Positions 56,449-64,000 of a DNA stretch of 64,000 nucleotides are shown here, in pieces. The stretch's first letter is position 1. The number at the start of each line of letters is the position of its first letter. The notes under the pieces were generated by a model. It searched no databases. It worked only from the letters and a program-made list of their open reading frames with translations, and was not told where the DNA came from. This DNA is from Galdieria sulphuraria. Its lineage: Eukaryota > Rhodophyta > Bangiophyceae > Galdieriales > Galdieriaceae. Made by a program: the position numbers and the translations under genes. The stretch is from assembly GCF_000341285.1 (NCBI RefSeq), contig NW_005178415.1, positions 27,662 to 91,661 on the forward strand, given 5' to 3'.

Positions 56449-57927
56449 TTACAATTCCAAACAAGAAGAACGATGAAACAACAACTTTTGCAACATTCCA
56501 ACGACTCGTTTCGTATCCTCTCTCAAGGCACCATGCAAGTATTCATTGGTTACCCAAATACTACAATGAGCAATCTGTTTGGCTGTTTCTATACTTTTGT
56601 GATAATCGACATAAACATCATTATAAAAGATAGCAGCTGCAGTTGCAATTTGATTGTTTTGTAGTTGCTCTTTGTTATACAAGGAAGACCAATTTTTCTT
56701 TCTGGCCAACTGATCCACAACTTTTGCATAAGGTCGTAAACAAGCAAACTAGAGAAACATTTCATATATATTCTATTTACTCTCTTTTCTTTTACTTACT
56801 TGTTCAAACATAAATGGGAATATCATTTCACCTGTAAAATAGATAGGCTTTTGGGTATATTGTAAACAATGCATGGCATCGAAACATGGTAAACTACGAA
56901 TAACTTGTTCAGCTGCCCAAATAGGATGATCATCATCTTCATTCTCCTCATCTTGACCACTATTATTACCATTCCAATAAATACTTTCATGAAGAACTGC
57001 ATAAAGTGGATTGGTCTCCCAAGTAGAAAACAAATGATCTACAGTAGCCAAAAAATATTCCGATAGAATAGAATTGCCTTTATGATCTTGTGTAAAAGCT
57101 TTTTCTAACAAACAGTGTAGACTACCAAAACCACCAGAGAAACCCAAAGTTCGATGTCCCAATGTTTGTAAACCTCTCGGTGTAAGTATGGAACCAGAAG
57201 ATAACTTGACTGGAGCATGTTGATCGAGATATTGTACTATATTTCTTACCAATGGAATATCTTTTGGAAAGTGAAGATAATATTTTTCATTTTGTTGAAT
57301 AAGCCTTTGAAACAAAGCTTGATATACGGCAATACCTTGAAATCCAGGAAAAATAGGAGGCAATCCTGCAGTTATATAACAAGAGTGTAAAGAGTGGGGA
57401 AAAAGAGATAAGTAAGTAACTGCACAGAATCCTCCAAAGGACTGTCCCAATATAGACCAAGTAGAGTCTCCATACAAGAGTTTACGACAATATTCTGCAT
57501 CTCTTACAATAGAATCGGCACGAAAACAAGCGAGAAACTTTGCTTGTTCCTTTACATCGGAAGAATAAGTTTCTAATACTTGCCAATGGATAGGAAACGA
57601 AAGACCCGTTCCTCTTTGTTCCAATAATACGATGGTATCGAAATAATCGAGAAGTGGTCTCAGAAAGTGTGTTGAAGAATCAGGTCTTGGACTTTCCATA
57701 CCAGGACCTCCTTGTAAATAACAAACTACTTTGGAACAAGTATTTCTAGTTGTTCCAGGAGTGACGGTTTCCAAGGACACGACTCTAACAAATAGTGGAA
57801 TAGTGCCTTTTAGTTGATTGGAATAATCTAAAGGAACTTGAAACATATAATTATTACATTGAAAACCATTCAACGTAAAACTTTGGTTCGGTTGCACTAG
57901 CGTATTAGAATAGTCTCCATTACTCAT
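56449..57927 (-). CDS. Prolyl aminopeptidase-like serine hydrolase (S33)
   Basis: Exons 57927..56800 and 56748..56449 give 475 residues. An alpha/beta hydrolase with CYLQGGPGMESPRP (oxyanion region), VLLEQRGTGLS, FRADSIVRDAEYCR, WSILGQSFGGFCAVTYLS with the nucleophile Ser in GQSFGG, and a late FTGEMIFP loop. This order is that of bacterial and fungal proline iminopeptidases, which remove N-terminal proline from peptides. No signal peptide is obvious from the chosen ATG; a longer frame would start MLIGLLFIGKM and could add a hydrophobic leader. The ATG overlaps the stop codon of the upstream Brl1-like gene by 8 nt. Confidence 0.9.
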
Positions 57928-58988
57928 TTTTCCAATGAATAGCAGCCCAATGAGCATCGTCTCTTTCTTCTTCTTCTTGTTGTTGTTGTTGTTGTGAATA
58001 TTTCGAAACTTGCTTTGGATGGCTAAAATATTTCTGATCAACTTGCTTATATTCAAATGGATGTGGAGATTTCTTTTTGGCAAAGTGAAAAGCTAAGTTA
58101 CTAACCAATGTAAACCCTAAAAGCAAAACCAAAATAAAGGATAGAGTTCGATATGAAATGGGCTCCACAAAAGAGTTGAGAACCTAAGTCACCACAAATG
58201 GGATGGCTATTCAAAGAGAATGAAAAACAACTTACTTCTGATAGTGTCTCTGCATATAATTTGGTTTTTGAACCGATCGATTTGGGGTCTCTAGTCATAC
58301 AAACGTACCAAGTATGACACTGTTGGCGAAGGAGAGGAATAGATTGAGTTTCATTGCACTTGTTGTCGACATAGTCATTATAACAACGTCTAACGATGGC
58401 TTGAGCTTCAATTGTTTGTTCCATAACTTTTCCAACGATATCGTTTCGAATACTCCAAGCAATAGACAAAAGTGATAAGAGTACGATAGCAACGATAACC
58501 ATATTGAATATCAACTGCAAGTATCCAGCAATAACATAGGGCATATATAAATGTTTCTGCAGTCGATGACTTTCCTCTTGTCTCTTTTCAATAAAACTAG
58601 AATCCAAATGCTTTGATGGAATATCCAAAGTCTGTCTTTCTTGGTTGCTAGAATTTTCCAATCCTTGAGGGTTTGTTTCTGGACGAGATAAAGGAGGACC
58701 CTTCAAGTCAGATAACCAAGTCCAAGGAAGAGTTCGTTTCAGTCTCTTTTGGTATAAATTCTTTCGATGGTATCCTGAGCCTACACGAAGATTTTGTAAC
58801 CTTTTCGCAAGTGCTTTGGAATGAAGTATGGCATCCAAAGTTTGAGTTTCTTCTTTCGAGTATGGGTTGTTTGGTTGACTCTTTTCCAACTGTTGTTGTT
58901 GTTTCGACTGCATAGGAACTGTCCAGAATGAAACACTTGTCTTTGGAGGAGAAAGAGAAGAAGACTTGTCCAAATCCATCGGATCCAT
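57920..58988 (-). CDS. Brl1/Brr6-type nuclear envelope protein
   Basis: Exons 58988..58236 and 58183..57920 give 338 residues. The core matches the Brr6/Brl1 domain: YVIAGYLQLIFNMVIVAIVL (first membrane helix), then a loop with Cys-rich RCYNDYVDNKCNET, PLLRQQCHTWYVCMTRDP, KLYAETLSE joined by splicing to NSFVEPISYRTLSFILVLLL (second helix). The four luminal cysteines expected to form disulphides are present. In yeast these proteins act in nuclear pore complex assembly at the envelope. The N-terminus is Ser/Pro/Gln-rich. Poly-Gln/Glu and basic residues form the tail. Start ATG chosen as the first of two close Met in a clean context. Confidence 0.9.
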
Positions 58989-59027
58989 TTTCTGTATAAA
59001 AAAAAAACGGTTAATCCACTTTCTCAA

Positions 59028-59216
59028 TCAGAAAAAGTATATCATTCTATTTCATTCCATATAGTCAACTAGGCTTCCTAATATATATATATATTACGAA
59101 TATCGAATCATTCCAAATGATACAAGAAAAGGTTTTCAACTCTTTATTATTCTATTTTACAACTTTTATCCAAAAAGAAAAGGGTCTTTTATTTCCTCTT
59201 CTCTTCGACTCTTTTA
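59028..59216. other. AT-rich upstream sequence of the Brl1-like gene
   Basis: No coding signal was found. Homopolymer A and TA runs lie near 59000 and 59082. Probably 5' sequence of the Brl1-like gene. Confidence 0.5.
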
Positions 59217-60420
59217 TGGGAGAGCTGTTATGATAGTTGAGTTTCTTTGAAAGCGTTTCTTAAGATGGTCAAGATATTCTGTAGAGTAGCACTGAGCATA
59301 GTAGGCTCGAGTATTTTCACACACAATAATACGACGAGTCTTTAAACTAACCAAATGAAAATCTCCACTTCTCGTATCAATCCTTGGAAGAATAAATTCT
59401 TTCTTCTGCTACGGAAAAATTTTGTTGAATCTTCGAAAGTTTGCTGTCACAAGTATGTAAATGAAGAACTCAAGAAGCGCTCGTATTCTTTGCAAAGACC
59501 TTTCGAATAATTCATATGTATTCAATCCAAGGGATAGTTTCAAAATAGTGGTCGAGCATACAATCAATTGACAATGAAAAGGTAGAGATACGTGCAGATT
59601 GAAAAGCAAATGTTCTTCAAAGAATTTGTCCAACATTATCCTCATAATAAATGCTCATTATCTCTAAACTCTCTCTTAAAACTTGATTGGTATATTTCCG
59701 TACTCACAATGAACGACAAAGAAATTCTTAACTTTCCAAGTCAACTTGTTGTGATATTAGAAACAAAAACTTTTCTGCTTATGCTCGAATATCTCTGAAC
59801 AATCCATTCTCTTAGCCTGTTAAACACTTTGAGATTCCTACGAGATAAGCAGATGGTCTCTTTGAAAGTTGATGCAAAGAGTCTGTCATTTCCTCAAAAA
59901 AGATGATGACACACTAGTCTTTGTAACGTTTTTAGATACACAAAGTATCAAGTCAGGTTTTCTCGATTGCTGTGACTGAGGAATAAAAATACTACCTTCA
60001 TTGAATAAGAATATTCCAGCAGAATCATAGGAAGAGACAAACTTTGGAATACTTGCTTCTGCTTGCATGTTGTTTACACTTTCAGAAATATAGTTTTTTT
60101 AAATATGTTTATTTCTCTCGACTTGGAATCGAAGAGCACTTCGAATTGTAAATCATGTCAATTTGGAAAATCAATGATAATGAATAAAACGAGTTATAGG
60201 AACACCACGACAGGAACGTTCAAGATATTTTAAAACAAGCTTTGGATAATCCAACTTGAAAGTGTCTGTATTCTCTTCATATATATATATATATATATAT
60301 ATATGATAAAAACCAAAGTGGCTAGCGATGTCCAGAATAGACTCAGTTCCAACGACCAAAGTATATTTCTCTGCAATGAAGAGGAATCTTTAAGATACTA
60401 GTAAAAAGCAGCGTAGAGAA
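59217..60420 (-). other. Unassigned cluster of open stretches, possible multi-exon gene or relic
   Basis: On the minus strand three protein-like segments lie in order: EKYTLVVGTESILDIASHFG with an (IY)n microsatellite translation and KLDYPKLVLKYLERSCRG (60370..60180); ATG 60068 to about 59950, with IPKFVSSYDSAGIFLFNEGS; and about 59406..59225, ending REIL-free FILPRIDTRSGDFHLVSLK, YYAQCYSTEYLDHLKKRF and a stop. Splice-like signals flank them, but I could not thread a single frame. The first segment weakly recalls HAD-type hydrolases. Because an AT microsatellite interrupts it, I suspect a decaying or lineage-specific gene. Confidence 0.3.
60279..60304. repeat. (AT)n microsatellite
   Basis: AT dinucleotide run of about 26 bp inside the unassigned open region. 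Confidence 0.9.
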
Positions 60421-61640
60421 CACAGTACATACTTTAGGTCTCCATCTCACAGAAAGACTTTCAAGCATAGAAATGTCTCAGAACAAGGTAGAAAGCATCT
60501 CTACATGGTGGTCCAAAAAAATTGTCGACAGACTGGAAGTGTTTCATGCAACAAAGAATGTTGTGCCTTTTGATTATGAGTGAAAGAATGTTATCTTTTT
60601 CTTAAAAAAGTCCTAGACACAAATGACACAATATTTCCTTCTTTCAACGATTTCTCTAGTTGATGACCAAGTTCCCACAATGTTAATATTTGCATAGGCA
60701 ATATCTGATAGTCGAAGAAAATCTTTATAAAGTTTGTTTGAAATGTCAAGACTAGTATGATGTACTCGGATAATAAAAGATGAAATGACAACAAACCTTA
60801 TTGGATGGGAATTATATACTGTGCTTGGCCATAAAAACTTTTTGAAATACCAAAAGGTTTTTAAATATTCTGTACTGTCTGGAGGATTGTTTCCATATTT
60901 TTTTTGTAGACAGATCCATTATTACTGTTATTGTTATCCGTCCTCTAAAATGTTGTTATAATTGAATTGAGAACAGCGTAAAAGTCAGTTTTAAAATGTT
61001 CTTCCATAGTATATATACTATATCACAACGACTACAAATGTTGCATCGGTCCAAAGTTTGTAGTTTGTTCTACGAATAGATTCGAAAACCTGTTTAGTGC
61101 TTTAATAGTAGATGCTTCAGTACGCAGAAAATATTTTTCCTAAAATGGATAAAGGCTAATACGATGTGAATTTCTCAATATTTCTTAATAAATATATAGT
61201 AACATCTTCATTTAATGATGAGAACCTGAGAACAACAAGTAAAAATGTATATATCGTTAAAAAGTAACAAACTTGAAATTATGAGGATCCCTTTAATAAG
61301 CTCGTCTGGTTGGAAAAAAAAGTAACACAGTATCCTCTCTGACAACAAGTAAAAGAAGATTCAAGACAAGCACGATTATGTGTGGCAATAAGCTGTCAAG
61401 TTTTGAAGGATACCCAAAATCCAATCTATTTCATTGTTTTCAATGGAAAAATAGTCGAGCTTTCAATTCAGAGTTCAGCCTAGTTGTTTATGTCATCTAA
61501 ACCATGCAACTGTAGTAAGAAGAATAAATTTGCTCAAGTTTGATATAGTTTTTGACAGTGTCTTATAAAACAGCCCCTGATTTATAACAACTTTTGAAAA
61601 TTATTTGTTTTAGAAAATTTCTCAGATATTAAAACGAGAT
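60421..61640. other. Gene-poor stretch
   Basis: About 1.2 kb with only very short frames. A 36-codon plus-strand ORF at 60473 and a 67-codon minus-strand ORF near 60600..60794 have no features. Sequence is AT-rich. I see no RNA gene, transposon ends or repeats worth naming. It serves as the downstream flank of the NTPase gene. Confidence 0.5.
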
Positions 61641-61644
61641 ATTC

Positions 61645-63699
61645 CTAAATATTTTTGGAAAGAGATAAAACTATTTCTTGTAACGTTGCAATGCCAATAT
61701 TTCTCGAATGTGGATTATCCACAGACTTGAAAGCGTTCCTTAAATTCGATAAAATGTCTTTGCCAATAAAGTTTTCTACATCAGCTTCAGAAAGAATAAC
61801 CAATTCACAGTTGTGAGGAATCACGAAATCTTCAACACTATCGCCAGATGAATAAAAACGACTAGAATAATTCAAGTCCTCAGATACGTTGGTTGCTAAC
61901 TGAGTACTCATAATAATCAACATACAATGCCATGTAGGATGACTAGTCAATACTTGATCATGCACTGGTTTCAAAAACTTGTGAGCTTCTTCCAAAATTT
62001 CATTCCATCGAATACCATTACGACTCCATCGGCCTTTACAAGCAATACCCACAATCATCAAATTCTTCTCATTCGTTCTTCCATGCAACTTGAATAATAT
62101 ATCTGGACTATGAAAAGTTGAATGAAATGGAATATATATCTTTTCAAATTCTAACATTTCTTCCACTATCCTTTCCCATTCATCATTGCTTCCAAATGTC
62201 ATTCTCTCTGTTCCTGATACAGCTCTGGTATAATGTATAGATTTCATATAATAAGCAGCAGATTCGGAAGAAAATTGTAAATTCATTTCATTCCAAACAC
62301 GAGACAATTGACCAAGAGTAGAAAACATTGAACTGTTTGTAGGACGCCGAGAAAAATGTAAATAAAACAGTGTAGCAATAAGACCTTCCAAAATTCGACA
62401 TTTCGACTCATAAAAGAATTCCATAAATTGAGACTTGAGAGTCTGTAAAAGTAACCATTCTAAACGATCATCCTTTAAGCCTTGGTCAATATATTCAATC
62501 AGTAACTTGGGAATCAATACTTCATAGCGTTCGTTGCGGTCTGGTTCTATAACCAATCGACGATAGAGACACATATCTGTAACTAGATCAAACAAAAACA
62601 CATCAGAATTTGAGCTTATTTGCACAGTTTCATCAAAATCAAATCGAATACGATACAAAGATAATAACGTAAGCATTCTTAACAAGCGCTTACGCTGCTC
62701 ACTGAGACTTATCAGACGAGGTAAGAATGGAGCAACACAATAATTTGTTACTAAAAAACCATTCATTATGATCAAGAAGGTTTCCTTAGATAATAAGAAA
62801 TTGTTGTTGGATGATTTATACAGCAAAAGGTAACTGATTGCTCGAACAAGTAAACCAGGAACACCACCAGTCAATTCCAACAACAATTCTGCAAGTTCAC
62901 TAGTTGAGAAGTCTTCGTGACAAAGAATTTCTGAAACCTTTGGGCTCCTAGTGAATAAAAAGGAAGAACTTTTCTCCAAATGTTCCACGATACTATGTTT
63001 CTCATGCGGCGAAAGAGGAATAAATACTAACTGAACTCTTGAGACTGAAGCCACGTAATTTTTAATACTTAAACCCTTGCTTTTCCCAACAACAATAAAA
63101 AACAAGTCGGGTTCTTCGCACAACTCACGAATAATACCGAAAAAGTCGTTGTATGGTAGAACTCTACCGTCGTGGGTTCTCTTGAAATGAAACTCGTCGA
63201 GACTTTCGTCTAGGACACCAACTTCATCAAAAGCTATCAGAAGATATTGATCAGAAGGAATGCCCAAAGTATTCCGTCGCTCTGGAATTAGAAACTTTGA
63301 ACAAGGAGGAATGTATCTGTAGGCTTCATAAACTGTAGACCCATCTAATTACAAGCTGATCGGTACAATAAAAAGTACAAAGCCCACTCAAGTGTGGGCT
63401 CCAACTCCCTTTGATCTACATAAAGCAACGAAGCCTCTTTCAGCTTCTCCAAAAAGAGTCTGCTCGAAAGGTCCGAAGCAAAAGTCGACAGGAAAGTCTC
63501 GACAAACCTTCGAACCAACTCCAAATAGGTTTAACAAAACGTAGTTTTGCGAGAGCCAAAAAGATGGGGGACATGTTAAACCCCTGAGTTGCTTTCGACT
63601 GTTACGAAGATCATACAGTTCTTCTGTCACTCGAAAAACATCCCTTTCACGGTTTACTACATATGGGTTGTATCGGTTTGAAACATTACACTCAACCAT
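61645..63699 (-). CDS. Crinkler/STAND-like NTPase with C-terminal PD-(D/E)XK-like domain
   Basis: Exons 63699..63420 and 63344..61645 give about 659 residues. A Walker B-like YLLIAFDEVG (about residue 125) and a sensor-like FFIVVGKSKG are followed by FIPLSPHEKHSIVEHLEK, ELTGGVPGLLVRAISYLL and a helical region. Near residue 510 PDILFKLHGRT and then VGIACKGRW resemble the acidic and lysine parts of a PD-(D/E)XK nuclease. This order fits Crinkler-RHS-type proteins and archaeal-ATPase/DUF234-like proteins. I find no Walker A; the N-terminal NLFGVGSKVC may be a degenerate P-loop. The frame is open for 20 codons above the first ATG, so a further 5' exon is possible. Function unknown. Confidence 0.7.
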
Positions 63700-64000
63700 C
63701 GTCTTCTCAAGTATGAAAAGTTGGGAATTGTTGCTTTTAGATGGCTTGAAACAGACTCTTCATTATCTAAGGATAAGTAGTATTGAAAAATAAGTTTAAA
63801 ATAACAAAGAGGAAACCTTAAGCTCTTTTGTGAGCTATAATACTTTGGGTCATGTTATTCATATTTACTGTTATTTCAGAACATCTTCCTTAAAGAAGTT
63901 ACCTCAAAGTCGAGTTCACTTGAAGTTCAAGTGTGGCAATGAACAGCGTGCTGGTTCGTGTTTCAACAGATGCAAATTCAGCCTACTGCGTATCAGAACA
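63700..64000. other. Right flank, possibly start of a further plus-strand gene
   Basis: Upstream sequence of the NTPase gene. An ATG at 63939 on the plus strand opens a frame of 20 codons (MNSVLVRVSTDANSAYCVSE) running off the window. The preceding TTATTTCAG resembles an acceptor. Too short to call. Confidence 0.25.

Noticed and set aside
60473-60583. 36-codon plus-strand ORF beginning MSQNKVESIS
   Set aside because: Too short, no partner exon and no recognisable feature.
1-64000. CRISPR arrays, insertion sequences, rRNA genes, telomeric repeats
   Set aside because: None seen. Tandem repeats are only simple microsatellites, and no transposase or long terminal repeats were found.

Overview
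The window is nuclear DNA of a compact, intron-bearing eukaryote, most likely a cyanidiophyte red alga close to Galdieria. The evidence is AT-rich sequence, very short spliceosomal introns (mostly 43-60 nt, GT..AG, with two GC..AG cases), intergenic gaps often below 100 bp, plastid- and mitochondrion-targeted housekeeping proteins, and genes of bacterial type. There are no operons and no bacterial-style ribosome sites. All gene models were built by hand from reading frame, splice signals and family resemblance. I ran no search.

Layout. 1-5.3 kb: 3' part of an ABC1/UbiB-type kinase (+), a CLASP-like protein (-), and an ER GPAT3/4/9-type acyltransferase (-). 5.3-9.9 kb: a 20-exon gene (-) for a bacterial DNA polymerase III alpha subunit (DnaE) with an N-terminal extension that looks like an organelle presequence. 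10.2 kb: tRNA-Arg(CCG). 10.4-16.4 kb, all minus: LETM1-like, plastid Rieske protein, small ORF, FabG-like SDR, Pth2, mitochondrial carrier. 16.4-22 kb, plus: ACT-repeat protein, cullin-4, CLP1. 22-23.2 kb, minus: small unknown protein and CBP20. 23.2-31.1 kb, plus: importin-11-like, organellar rhomboid, GDE5-like phosphodiesterase. 31.1-36.7 kb: unknown 137-aa protein, metallothionein, GrpE, RING-H2 protein with a SUMO-interaction-like motif, unknown 610-aa protein. 36.7-41.2 kb: isochorismatase-family hydrolase, unknown 183-aa protein, UTP14, bL32m. 41.2-42.95 kb: AT-rich, gene-poor, with a decayed ORF. 42.95-48.7 kb: MSH4, DUF1771-SMR protein, CWC15, NDUFA13. 48.7-55.2 kb: MAD1, TMEM223-like protein, AMP deaminase. 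55.3-59 kb: acetate-type transporter, prolyl aminopeptidase, Brl1/Brr6 protein. 59-64 kb: gene-poor, with unassigned open stretches and one large Crinkler/STAND-like NTPase plus PD-(D/E)XK-like protein.

Functional themes are organelle maintenance (ABC1K, DnaE, LETM1-like, GrpE, bL32m, NDUFA13, rhomboid), RNA processing (CLP1, CBP20, CWC15, UTP14), cell division and meiosis (CLASP, MAD1, CUL4, MSH4), and uptake or metal handling suited to an acid- and metal-rich habitat (acetate-type transporter, prolyl aminopeptidase, metallothionein). The two most noteworthy items are the intron-containing, presequence-bearing DnaE and the NTPase-nuclease gene at the right-hand end.
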